Shown here in pieces: positions 9,972 through 21,480 of a DNA stretch of 64,000 nucleotides. The stretch's first letter is position 1; each line of letters begins with the position of its first letter. The notes below the pieces were generated by a model. The model worked only from the letters and a program-made list of their open reading frames with translations, did no database searches and was not told the DNA's origin. Origin of the DNA: Trichosphaerium sp. ATCC 40318. Taxonomy: Eukaryota > Discosea > Flabellinia > Trichosidae. The stretch spans positions 62,001 through 126,000 of the forward strand of contig JALMLS010000138.1 of NCBI GenBank assembly GCA_038496445.1, read 5' to 3'. Position numbers and translations under genes: made by a program.

Positions 9972-12079
9972 TCACCGTAGGCGTCTGATAACTCTTCTCA
10001 TTTCAGGCGTTCTCTTAAAGTAATCTTCATCTAGTCCAAGATCAAGGGCTCTTCTTTCAAATGCCTCTGGCTCCCAATACCTCTTAATGTCTAAGCAGAA
10101 AAAACATGAGTACAAGGTATAATTCAATAAAAAGCAAAGATTGGTTTGTTTCGCTTTGTTAAAGATATACTAGATTAAAAATATACGCCTACACTATTTA
10201 CAACTTGTTAAACCCATTTTGAGGCATATTTAATAATAATGGTGAACGTGATGTAGCAACAAACATAAGTTTTAAAAAAATTCAAGAAGAGAAAAAAAGA
10301 AAGTTTATGAACATACGTGAAAGCATTGAGACACCACCAACAGCAACAGTATTCTCTCCAGTACCATTTTGAAGACAATGTACAAAATAAAGAGCACGTT
10401 TATCGACGACACGTTTATGCATAGTTGGCCATGCTTCCTATAAAGAAACATGTTAAACATATAAAACTTGGTGGAACAAAAAAAATTCGTGTTCACGCAC
10501 TGATACAAGCTCTGCAGCTTCATCAACAATATCAGAGTGCTGAGATATAGTAGATAAATCAAATTCCTAATAGAAACTTAATCCAATACTTGCAATGTAG
10601 AAGTTCAACAACACAAGCATAACTGGAAAAACTGTCCAAAAAATAAGTTTAAATTCGTAACTAACCTTCATTGGCATGGCCCTGTTCATGTCACCACGAT
10701 TAGGCATCTGTCTACTCATCATATCTTTTAAAGCCGCTCTTTGGTCGAGAGCTAATCCATCCATGGTCTCTCCAATAACAAGCTAAATACTGTCAAAAAC
10801 ATAGAGTTCAATGCACGGGTAAAACTTACTGAAAACCGATAGTCCATAAGCGCAACTTTTGTGTTCATATTACATGCAGTATCAAAAGCAGATATACTAC
10901 TTGGTCCTGTACTAACACTAGACATAATACGTGATACACTATTAACAAAAATAAGCAAAAGAGACGGCCCTGAGTGAAGTAAAAAAATAAAACATAAAAA
11001 TGATCATTTACAAGAACTAGATAGAACAAGCTTCTAAAAAACTGCTCTAGATCAATACGTACAGATGTAAATTTCTATATTTCCTAATCCCAAAATACTT
11101 ATAAGGCCACTACATACAGGTGAGCACAGAATACTTTCAAACAAAAAGATTTATGTCAATATTCTGAAAAAAGCGAGAAAAAAAAAACTGGATGCAACAG
11201 TTGACACGCACATTTTTGACTGTTCTGGAATTAAATAATCCAGCAGTTGTAGTCAACCTAGATACTCTATATTCACATAACTGGAGCTACAAAAGAGGTT
11301 AACGAGACTCAAAAAAATTAGAAAGAAAAAAATACGTACTCCGACAACATCTGGCTTTACTTCTTTAATAATCTATGCGTTGTTAGTAAACAACGGCGCG
11401 TTTTTAAGCATTTGCGACAAGGACGTTAAAAGAAAAGAGGGAAAGAACTGGTTTACACTAGAAACGAAGGGATACGGTACTGCAACCTTGACGCTTGCGT
11501 GTGAAGCAAAGTTTGAAAGCTTTCCATAAACTTTTAAATGATTTCGTAACAGCAATTCGTCGATAGCATATATTTGAGCAGTTTTAACACTACAAACCAA
11601 AATAGAGCGCAAATAAGGCGTACATCTTCTACTTGACCAGCATCGCCTACTGAAACGCTTGTGGTACCAACAACATGAATTGTACGGTCTCCACTGGTTA
11701 TTTTTAATACATTTGGTTCTACTCTTTCAATTTCTGCTCCAATGTAGGTGAACTTACTGGTAGTTGCTGTTGGACCGTTTGTGGTCTCTTTCGTTTCTTC
11801 TGAGTCGTAATTAGTTAACAATTTAGTTGATTAGCGTTGTATCGCACCAGCAACCTCCGGTTGTTCTTCTTTTTCGCTAAAAAATGAATACGTTCGAACT
11901 TGAACGGCTTTTCAAACAGTCAACGCATGGAGGTAGTATTCAAGCGTACCAGCTGATTTTACAACGCTAAACCGCTTGGTGGGCGCTTTATAACTGCTTT
12001 GTCGTTTATTTACAGCACAACGCTGTATAACACCGCGCAAGAGCATTTGGTACTTTTGGTTTAACGATCTATGACTCAT
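9972..12079 (-). CDS. TraB-domain (TRABD-like) protein, likely mitochondrial, 350 aa
   Basis: Eleven exons, all phases agreeing: 12079-11950, 11907-11848, 11799-11624, 11372-11340, 11286-11212, 11133-11118, 10969-10830, 10782-10666, 10566-10501, 10437-10317, 10090-9972. The TraB signatures are in order: HVVGTTSVS, then IIKEVKPDVVGLQLCEYRVS, FDTACNMNTKVALMDYRFS in place of the usual GDR motif, DKRALYFVHCLQ, and NTVAVGGVSML near the end. The first 60 residues are rich in Arg, Ser and Tyr with no acidic residue until VRTYSFFS, the form of a cleavable mitochondrial presequence. Family members are linked to mitochondria and metal or peptide handling, but their biochemistry is poorly known. Exon 6 is only 16 bases. 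A downstream ATG at 12046 could also be the start. It is divergent from CSE1. Confidence 0.82.
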
Positions 12080-12375
12080 CTGCCGACTTAAGGCACACAA
12101 CCAACTGTAATTTCATTGCCGGTTCAACCAACGATTGTTGACACATTTGGTGAAAGTTAACGACAGGTGCCATCGATTGACAAAAAAAACGACACCAAAA
12201 AAGACTTGGAAGTAAAAACGTAGAAGCGCACTTCTTTTGAACTTTCAATGCGATTTCAATCTACAGAATTCTTGTAGTTAGTGGTTGACTTTTATTTTGT
12301 GAGTTTTTCTTTTTGAACATAAAATTGTTTTCACGGTACAACTTTCCCGCCACACTCAAAGCACCTCCAAATACC
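12080..12375. promoter_or_regulatory. Bidirectional promoter region, TraB gene / CSE1
   Basis: The 296 bases between two divergent start codons must hold the 5' UTRs and promoters of both genes. I see no TATA box in a standard position, no CACGTG and no clear operator. The 3' half is T-rich before the CSE1 start. Confidence 0.5.
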
Positions 12376-15300
12376 ATGAGTCAAGGGCTTCAACAATTAG
12401 CAAACGTATTTGAGGCTTCTTTTAAGCCTGATTTGGCTACGAGGCAACAAGGCGCGATCTACTTCAAAAAACTTTGCGAACTAACTCTAAAATAGCCGAG
12501 GCGTTCTTAAAACAAAAGGAGGGAACTCCTGGATTTCTCGTGTCAATGGTTCAAGTTGCTGCAAGCCCTCAAATACCAGAAGTAACGAGGCTTGCTTGCG
12601 CTATTCATTTGAAAAATTACGTTGGAAAACATTGGTCCGTCAACATGCAGGATAATATACCTGCTGACGAACGCGCTAAGCTTAAAGTACGCAGCACAGT
12701 ACATAATCAAAACGACGCTTTATTGATTTATCTATCTAATTTGTTCTCTGTCTGTTTACACTCTACTAGGCTGAAATGGTTAATCTCATGCTCGCTGCGC
12801 CAAAGAAAGTACAAGCACAGTTCGAAGAGGCGCTTAGAATAATCAGCGTCGATGAGTTTCCTCAAAGCTGGACCAACCTACTCCCAGTACGTCCTTAACA
12901 TCAATAGAACGTAAATATACATTTTAGCTAACGTTCTAAGGCGCTTGTGGAGAAATTGAAGCTACAGGACCCAAACCACATTTTATCGTCATTGCGTGCT
13001 ATAAACTCAATCTTGGAGAGGTATTAGAGCGTTTTTAAGGCTGTCCTTTTAGTAAAATCGTGTTCCCCGCGAAAAAAAAACACCTCAATGTACTCAACAA
13101 GCTTAACTCCTTGTATAGATATCGTTATGCTTTCAAGACTGAGTCTGTGCTAAAGGAGCTTAAATTCATATTGCCTTTAATTCAAGAACCTCTACTTCTC
13201 ATGTGCCAACAAACAGCTGCTCAAATAGATCAAAATGCAGCTAACGCGGGTAGTTTAGTTATTCTATTCAATATGCTACACGTACGGAAATATTTTGCAA
13301 TGAAAAAAAAGCAAAAAAAAGCAAAGAAACCTGCCTTAGCACGAGAAAAGAAGACTTAATAGTTTTTTGCTTGTTGTATTTTTTTTTGAGCTCCACTCGT
13401 TTTAACGCCACTTTACGCTAACCATGTTTTTTTCTTACAGAAAATTTTCGGGATTTTCTATTCATTAAATAAAGTCGATATACCTGTATATTTTGAGGAC
13501 CACCTCAAGGAATGGATGGAGATTTTCTTAAAATTTCTCAAGTATCAAACAAATGTACCTCAAATTGCGCAGTCAGAGGTACGCCTAGACTCTCACTTAT
13601 TTAAGTTTTGTTTTTCTTTCTTTCTTTAACAAAAGCACGTGCGCAACAAACACGTGTTGGAACGTACACGTTTGTTTTTCTTCTTGCTTTTTTTTGTTTT
13701 CGATGACCTAATTTTTTGGTATTCTAGGACGACATTGACCCTTCTTTACTGCATAAAGTACAAAGCGAGATTGCTCAGAACATCAATCTTTATATTGAAA
13801 AATATGAGATGGAGTTTGAACCTTTCCTTGCTACTCTCACATCAGCTGTTTGGGAACTTCTCAAAAAGACTTCTCAAGAACAAGCAAGTGATCTATTGGC
13901 TTCTTCTTTGATGAAGTTCTTGTCTTCTACAGCTAGATCATGTCATCATAAAATATTTGCTCAACCAGCTACTCTTAAGAGTATGATTGAAGAGGTTGTA
14001 CTACCTAACATCCAAATAAGGTACGTTAGAAAAAGAACAAACAAAATATAATTTTCATAAACTTTTTTTACTCTTTGTACTCATTTCTTCCGTTTAGAGA
14101 ATCTGATATTGAGATGTTCGAAGATGAGCCTGATAAATATATGCAAAAGGATATTGAAGGCTCTGACTTGGAAACAAGACGTCGTGGTGCTTCTGATCTT
14201 GTAGTTGGATTGCGTAAACACTACCAACAAGTACGTGTTTTGTTCTTTTTGTTGTGTGAAGTTCTCATAGTTTTATTAGCATGTGACGACCCTATGTGGT
14301 GAACATATCAACACGTTGTTTACACAATACAAAGCTAATCCAGGAACAAACTGGAAAGCCAAGGATGGTGCTATTTACCTCACAATCGCTTTGGCAGCAA
14401 CTGGTATGTACCTCTACGCACAGAAGCTACATTTATTTTATCTAAATATCTCGTCCTTATTCTTTCTTTTTTTAGGCACTACAGCGAGCGATGGCGTCAC
14501 AAATGTCAACACTGCTGTACCACTTAATGATATATTCGTGAATCAAATTATGCCTGAGCTTACAGGAGCAGGTGAGTCGCTATTTCATTTGAACAAAGAA
14601 AACCCAACCCTCGTTTTTCTCGGTTTTTTTTTGTGATTGTTTGTATTGATTGTTTTAAATAGCCCAATGTCATCCTCTCGTACTTGCGGATTGCCTAAAG
14701 TTTGTTACAAGCTTCCGTTCTACACTATTTATGACCGGTAAAGCCGCTAATGTTCAAGGATTACAACAATTGTTCCCTCACTTTATGAAGTATCTTACAC
14801 ATGAGCTCTTCATTGTACATACATACGCTGCTCTAGCTATTGAAAGGTACCTATTTTAGCCTCTATCAAAAACACACAACCCCATGGTTCACCAGTTTCT
14901 TTGCACTAGTAGTTGCTTTCTTTAAACCAAACTCCTAAAACACTTTTTTATTTATTTTGCTCTTGGGTGCTTTTTTTGTCATTACTTTGACCATGTGTTA
15001 ACCACCGTTTCTAGAATTCTGTACATGTGCTTCAAGGCAAAAGCTCTTGAGTTTATTGCCACACTCGGACCTTCAGTAGAACAGATACTAAGTAAGCTCA
15101 TTTTTATTTTTTTTTCTAATTTTTACGAATTTCTTTGCTAACTGGTTATTGCGTTTAAGGTGGATTGTTTAAAATCTTAGAGAGCGGAAATAAATCCGAC
15201 AGCGATAACAAATACGTCATGCGTGCAGTCTTGCGTGTTGTGAGCACATGTAGATCACATATGCAACCGTACGACTCTTTTGTGTTTTTTTTGTTCTTCA

Positions 15301-17225
15301 CTTTGTTGTAACTTCACGTTTTTACATTGTTTGTTAACTCTTTTTTAGACATGTTCAACTCATGTTACAGCGTATCACTGGCACATTGCAGAAACATTAC
15401 AAAAATCCATTGAACCCTAACTTCACACACAACCTCTTTGAGACAATGGCTAGTCTCGTTTCAACATTTTGCACAGCTAATCGTGCTGCTGTTCAAGACT
15501 TTGAGAAATTCTTGTTCCCTGTATTTCAAGCTATTGTTCAAGAAGAAGATCACGTGTACACACCATATGTGTTCCAAGTCATGGCTCAATTACTTGAATT
15601 CAACCAGGTACATATTATTTGTTTTTCTCAGAACAATACGTTGAAGTTTCTTCGTTTTTTTTTCTTCTTTTTCTCTACTATTTTGGGTCTTTTTTGACAA
15701 AGCTTCTAGGGTTCTCTCAACGAGTTTTACAAAAACACACTTGACTTCATCCTTCTCGCTAAGGTTTGGAAAGAGCGTGGTAATGTACCTGCTTTGATTC
15801 GTGTCATATCAGCGTACTTACGTATCGATGTAAAATATGTTCTAGACAACAACAAACTCGCACCAATACTTGGTACGATTTCTTTTTAACTTTCGTTTCA
15901 GCTATTATGCTCGCGTAAACTTGTTGTTATTTATTAAATTCACGTGTCACGTGAGTTTCACGTGACTAGTGTTTGCTGCAACAGTAAAATAATATTAACG
16001 CTTTTTTTTTGTTGTTTTTTGATTTTTTTGTCTTTTTCTTACTTTGTATTCCCGTTCTAGGTATCTTCCAGAAACTCATTTCTTCCACTGCTCTCACCCA
16101 TCACGCTTTTATGCTTTTGGAGGCTATTATCTTATATGTACCACCAGAGGCTCTTGCACAACCTATTGGAGGTCAGCATGTATTGCCAATCATCTTTAGA
16201 CTGTTGTTTGGACGTTTGACAAGTGAGAAATTGAGCATTTCCTTCAACAATCACTTTATCGTCTTTTTGAGCTTCCTTATCGGTACGTTGATACATCATC
16301 TCTTTATAACAGACGTTCTAGCTAAAGTTTTTTTTTCCACGATTTTTTTTGTTGTTGTTCTTGCTGATCATGTTCTAGGCAAACGTGGTGTTGATTTTAC
16401 TATTCAAACTATGAATGGTATCCAAGCCAATAGTTTCCAAGCGGTATGTATTGTATTTACCATGTCGTATGGTGGTATCTTGTTCGATAATTGCTAATGT
16501 TTTGCTTGTTTTAGGTTTTCAAGAAATTTGTTCTACCTAAATTCAAAGGTGTTTCTGGCACTCTTGAGCGCAAGATGTTGACTATTGGTATGTCTAAGCT
16601 CTTGACTGAGTGTAAGGATATGCTTGGTGGATCATTATCCGAGTATTGGGGTAAAACGTTATCAGCTTTACTTGAGATGTTATCTAAAGGAGTAAGTTTT
16701 TTTTACGAATTTTCTTCTTGTTGTTGTTAGTGTTCTTATTATATACTATAGACTGATTTGACTGTTGATACTGCTCCATCTGCTGAGGGTACTCAAATTG
16801 TTAAAGTAATTCCAGATGAGACTGTATCGAACGCGTACGTTTTAGAGCCAGAAGGCAACATTGTCACATGCCATTTGTTTTGTAATTTTTTTTGGGCTTC
16901 ATTCAAGAACTTCTTAAAGGATTATTGTTTTTTGTGCTAACTTCATGTTCTAGATACTCCACTGTATTTTCTCCACTCATTCACGGAGTAAAAGCTGAAC
17001 TTGTTGATCCTTTCGCAGAAGTTAAGAGCGCTAAAATGTACTTAATCACAGCACTCTCAAAGCTCTCCCAACAAGTCTCTGTACGTGTTTTTTTTTTTGT
17101 TTACTTTTTCTTTTTTTTTTCTGACTTTCTCTCTTCAGCTACAACAACAACTTTCACAGCTTCCAGGTGATCAACAAGTATTACTACAGAATTACTGTAA
17201 GGCTGCAAATGTCCAGATTCGGTAA
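12376..17225 (+). CDS. CSE1: Exportin-2 (CSE1/CAS), 20 exons, about 1002 aa
   Basis: Exportin that returns importin-alpha to the cytoplasm with Ran-GTP. Exons: 12376-12686, 12770-12886, 12941-13020, 13119-13281, 13441-13578, 13728-14020, 14098-14230, 14280-14403, 14476-14571, 14663-14846, 15015-15091, 15160-15268, 15349-15607, 15710-15872, 16061-16282, 16379-16443, 16515-16691, 16752-16834, 16954-17080, 17139-17225. Matches along the whole family: CAIHLKNYVGKHW, FPQSWTNLLP, EGSDLETRRRGASDLVVGL, FIVHTYAALAIER, TPYVFQVMAQLLEF, GMSKLLTEC. Length is close to the usual 960-980. One base is missing in exon 1: the run of six A at about 12465-12471 must be seven for the frame to continue into KIAEAFLKQKEGTPGF; all other phases agree. 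The gene is essential in studied eukaryotes, so an error in the assembly is the likeliest cause. Confidence 0.95.
15941..15964. repeat. Three CACGTG palindromes within 24 bases
   Basis: CACGTG occurs at 15941, 15948 and 15959 in an intron of CSE1, the middle one as TCACGTGA. This is the densest cluster of the motif in the window. Spacing is not regular enough to suggest a simple tandem repeat. Confidence 0.8.
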
Positions 17226-18001
17226 AAAAAAAAAAAAATCGCTTGAAGCATCCTGTTAAGGAGCACTTCTTTGAAATGACTTATTCATTTTTCTGCACAA
17301 AAAAAAACAAGAGTAGATTGTCGTATTTTTTTTAAATGTCTGCTTGCTGTAGTGAAAAATAAAGAAATTGTTTCTTCCATCCTTAGTTTTAACACCAAAC
17401 TTGAAATGACCTTGAACCAAGTTAGTAGTACATTGTAGATCATATCAATACTGCTCTATGTACACGTGAACAAGTCAAATTCCACATTGTGCAAGTATGT
17501 TTGGCAAATATACAATTATAAGCACATAAAAGAGTGTCTAAGCCTAATTAAACAATAGCGAAGCTCAGTATGTACAAAATATTTCAACCTATACTTCCTG
17601 TAGTTATCTCCAATGATGCGTTGAGCGGTGAGCTATCTCACAAATTTGGCCAATCGGCCAGGAATTTCGGAATGGTTTCAAAACGCCCAATTTGTCAGGT
17701 TTGTTCCAAAAGCACTATGTTCAGCAGGCCCGGAAAATTAGGCATAGCACTAACACAAAATAGCGCTATTTCACGGCAACTCCTAGATACCTCCTGCACA
17801 GTAACGTTCAGCGTTATTGGTAAATCAGATGGTTGTGAATTCCTTGTTATTCCACCATTTATGCACGTGCTTGTACAACTACCAAGTAGTTGTTACAATT
17901 AAGCTACAGATAGTCGGCAGCGGGTAAATACAGGCATTTTGCGTATTTGTTACTTAACTCACTATTACAACGCTTATTTCTACTTTACTAGGTGAAGTAG
18001 T
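17226..18001. other. Spacer downstream of CSE1
   Basis: A-rich just after the CSE1 stop. A 110-codon frame with a true ATG at 17570-17902 has unremarkable composition, no repeats, no membrane segment and no family I know; I do not call it. A TTTACTAG splice-like site at 17985-17991 shortly before the next ATG may mark a 5' UTR intron of the following gene. Confidence 0.45.
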
Positions 18002-19090
18002 ATGCACCATATAATAGCCCAAGGACTGCTTGTATTCTCGCCGTTGAGTTTATTACTTGGAGTGAGAGAACATCAAAAGTTAGAAGTTATACGCTCAGCG
18101 CCACTTGTTACTGTAAAATATCGCGTAAACCAATGAGTTTACGTCATTTTAGATATCTGATTTACAAAATCATTTTAAAAGCGAAGATGTGGCTCCATAC
18201 TACTGTAAATTCTACGGAAATATAACTTTAGATGAAGGTAAAGAAACAGACGACCCTTTTGTAGTAAAGTGCGTTAAATACCTCTATTCTTCTCTTAATA
18301 CGCGTCATACACCGTAAATAGCCTATTAAAAGTTTCTAAAGGACAAGATCAGTACAAGCAGCCGCTATTGTTCCAAATTACGCTAGGCGCTTAATCGACA
18401 TAATACCAACTCACAAGCCGTGGCATCTTCGTTGCGAGAAGAATCCTCAAGCTACATTGGCAATAACAGACTATGCAAGATTTCGAATGTCAATTGATTT
18501 TGAACAAGTAGAAAGTGTCGAAGATTTTGACATTTCGCTCTTCTATACTTCTATAGGGTTAGCTATGTTTGGTATTGTATATCCATATAATCAAAAGTTT
18601 GAGACAAAGTCATTAAAGAATAATTCAAAGGTCTTTGTAGCAAGTCAAGTGGTGCGCGTTCTGTTTTGTTTTTTGAAGTCAGAAAAAAAAAAGAAAAAAA
18701 GTTCAATTTCTTCTTCTCAAAGCGTATCTCAATTCAAAAATATTTTAAATTGCTATTACATAAGCTCTTTAATATGATTATGATCACTTAAAACAATATA
18801 TAGTTTTAAAACTTTACTACTATGAGCAATATACGCATGTATTGTTCTTCCATATTCTCATTTTTTTCTTGTAGATTAAAACGCCAAATGGTCTAGCGAT
18901 GACACCTCATAATTGGTATTCATTACCGTATATCCTCGGACAAGTACCACAAAAGATTTTAAGAAGAGAAGAACCTGAAATGAGTGAGCTACAAATGATT
19001 TCTGAAATAGAACTACAAAGAAATAAGTATTTCCAAATGTCTGCAATAACTGGTTGTTTTGGACTGTTATTGTATAATATCTTCGATTGA
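18002..19090 (+). CDS. Two-span membrane protein resembling the BAM part of MULAN, 250 aa
   Basis: Four exons with agreeing phases: 18002-18112, 18153-18268, 18342-18651, 18875-19090. The N-terminus (LLVFSPLSLLLGVREHQK) and the C-terminus (MSAITGCFGLLLYNIF) each provide a hydrophobic segment. Between them, VAPYYCKFYGNIT resembles the start of the BAM domain, the SLFYTSIGLAMFGIVY element resembles the GxxLTxxGE segment, and LPYILGQVPQKILRREE resembles the conserved PYxLS...LI element of mitochondrial E3 ligases of the MUL1/SP1 type. Those proteins continue into a RING finger; this one stops right after the second membrane segment, so it would not be a ligase. Family assignment is by eye and could be wrong; the gene model itself is good. 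Confidence 0.55.
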
Positions 19091-20448
19091 TAGTAAATAG
19101 TAAATAAAAGAGGTATTCGCAGTACTTCAAAATATTGTCTCCCAAGGATGTAACATGCTCAGAAGATGTATAGTTTGAATTATTTGAGATAGCTGCAAAT
19201 GTTTCACAACTGCACTACAGCTTCTCTGGAGATGTTGTACATAACTGCTTCACAACAATATTACTATATTTATATCGTATTTGCGATACTGGTATTGGAG
19301 GACAGAATCTGGGACTACGCTTGTATCACTAAAAAAGAGTTGAACTTTTTTTTCTGTCAAACACATTTGCTGAGCTCGCAGTAGTTAAGTTTTACCAGCT
19401 TAGGAATTCTCTGAGTCAAGTATTTTCTAGTGAGGGCTTTGCGCATCTGTGCTGAAATAAAGTGCTATGCAAAATTAGAACTGAGGATTCTTTGTCTTAC
19501 GCTACTTTTTTTCAGACTTACAATGTTAATATCATTTATTTTAGGATTAACACAGCAACTTGTACGACAGTGATATGTAGTTTGATTTGATGATTGACTA
19601 GTATAGTTTTAAGACTCTGAAAACTTAAAACTGGTATATGATAAACTTGAGACATTCTGGAGTGAATCCAAGCTCTTCGTCTGTATTACCGTATTGGCAG
19701 TAAGTGAGCAAGTTTGTTTCGTCCACTTGTAAACAAAGCCATCGTTGTGCGATTACCATCTAATTACCCATGGCCAAACGGTTAAGAATATTGTATTTTA
19801 AACTCTGAAGAATGTGGCTCCATGATACATGCAATGTTTGTTGGTTTTTGGCTAATAATGGTTTCTTGGCAAACACCAGGTGAAAAAATTACTGAGAAAG
19901 CGGAATGTGTACCCGTGAATAAACAAACCTGCAATGCAAGTGTGGAGGTTCTATAAAGAACGAACGTATGGGTTTTTTCTTCGTAACCAGTTTACTAACA
20001 GTTACCTGCAATAGATCCCTGGTGTTCACTATGTTAACTATATGGTTAAGGAAACGTTTGGTCGCTCAGACGGCTGGTATGAAATATGTACTTAAAAATA
20101 AAAGTTGTTCTGAAATAACTTATTTGTTCCAACACCCGTAATTCATCTTATAATACAAGGCTTTATTCTGTTTCGTAATTATTAATACACGGTATTACAT
20201 ACGTTGTGCGAGGTTTCTTTCGTTGTAGTTTTCTTAACGGTACAGCAGCCAAAACGATAGCGGGAGAGGTTAAAATTGCTATGGCTTTGATTTGATCTTT
20301 TTTTCTGGTTGGTCAAATCAGTGGCACTTTTGTATTGTACGTCCTTAGAATATATCCGAGGGGTTTATAACTGCGTTGAGTATCATGTACAACGTAGTAA
20401 ACTCTGCCGTAGATTTTGTACAAGGTTTTAATGTTCAAGTCTTCAGAT
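19091..20448. other. No gene recognised
   Basis: About 1.36 kb with only short open frames on either strand, none with splice-compatible neighbours or recognisable motifs. Base composition is like that of other spacers. An ATG-initiated frame near 19199 stops after 61 codons. Confidence 0.5.
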
Positions 20449-20826
20449 TTAGTTTAAAATATACATCAAATTCATCTGGTGTGTATTGTGAAGCGAGGAC
20501 GTATCTGTCAAGCTTTTGATTTGTTTCCCTGCTTTTAATTCTAACCTGTGAGGTCTGATTAAAGCGTCAACCTGCTCTTGAGATGTGTAGAATGCCGCTG
20601 GGAACTTATATTCGTATGCAAACGCATTTCGTCTATATTTTGCAATACCGTTCTGTAGTTGATATCTTCGCTTCACACGTTCTCTATTTGATGTATTTTT
20701 GTATGGTACGTTGATACAGTGGAAGTACAGTGTATTTTTGTTCATTTTGGTTTTGTTAGATTTTTTTCGAGCATCACGTGATAAGGGTGAGCGAAAGAGA
20801 AATACTTGTTCTTGAATGTTCTCCAT
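20449..20826 (-). CDS. Unknown conserved protein, 125 aa (paralog of 40159-40533)
   Basis: Uninterrupted frame starting MENIQEQVFLFRS. About three quarters of its residues match the protein encoded at 40159-40533 on the opposite strand, with identical blocks such as NRERVKRRYQLQNGIAKYRR and FPAAFYTSQEQVDAL. Conservation of the reading frame between diverged copies indicates a real protein. It is basic, lacks a signal peptide or membrane span, and has no cysteine pattern. Similarity continues about 110 bases upstream of the start codon in both copies, so the promoter was duplicated too. I do not recognise the family. The C-terminal 25 residues differ most between the two. Confidence 0.75.
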   Translation of the reverse strand: MENIQEQVFLFRSPLSRDARKKSNKTKMNKNTLYFHCINVPYKNTSNRERVKRRYQLQNGIAKYRRNAFAYEYKFPAAFYTSQEQVDALIRPHRLELKAGKQIKSLTDTSSLHNTHQMNLMYILN

Positions 20827-21480
20827 TTGTTATTTTTTCAAATCTCGTAATTCTGGTGAGGTTGGTGTTGCTTTAATTGTTGATATTGTGTGTACTGATC
20901 TTTCAGTGTAGGTTCGAGCAGAACACAACAAGGTGAACTACTATTACGCAACATCTTAGAAACTACAAACAGCAAAAATAAGCGTTTGTAGTACTCAAAT
21001 AACTTTAGTCACAAATAAGCGAGAACACTAAGACTAAATAAGATTGCCGCAAGCTTCGGCTTTTTCACAGAAGTCAAAAAGAAGATCACGAAACTCCACG
21101 GAGATTTTCAGAGGTACTGTACAGCGGTATCCGCGTGATATTAATATGGTATTGCGTTTATAGTCTTATTTTGGCAAAAAAAGCGAGCGGAACAGAAATT
21201 CAGATTAAGAGTTTTCTCCGCTAGAAAAAAACCCACGTGATTTCTTTTTCAGGTTTTAGGTAGTTTAAGGGTTTTTTTTCAGTTCTTCTCCGATTCTCTC
21301 CGATTCAATAAATTACTACAACTTTCGCTCACGTATTTTCTCTTGATCACATTAATCGATAACACATAGCACATAGTAACACCAAAGTTTGCCTGAAGTT
21401 CTAAAAAAAGATAAAATGGCTTTTTTAACCTTTTATTTCTACATTGGTACCAAAGCAGCATGTACAAATTACAGCTTTTC
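20827..21480. other. Promoter side of the unknown paralog and spacer
   Basis: The first 110 bases or so are shared, inverted, with the region upstream of 40159. The rest is AT-rich. An intron-like TTTTTCACAG end near 21069 is followed by an open stretch (EVKKKITKLHGDF) that could be a lost exon of the xylanase-like gene beyond, but this is not secure. Confidence 0.4.

Noticed and set aside
17570-17902. 110-codon frame with a true ATG
   Set aside because: No motif, no paralog in the window, no splice partners; length alone is not sufficient in AT-rich spacer.
20905-20925. GGTTCGAG box resembling a tRNA T-loop
   Set aside because: No matching anticodon arm or acceptor stem; the same sequence is part of the duplicated promoter of the unknown paralogs.
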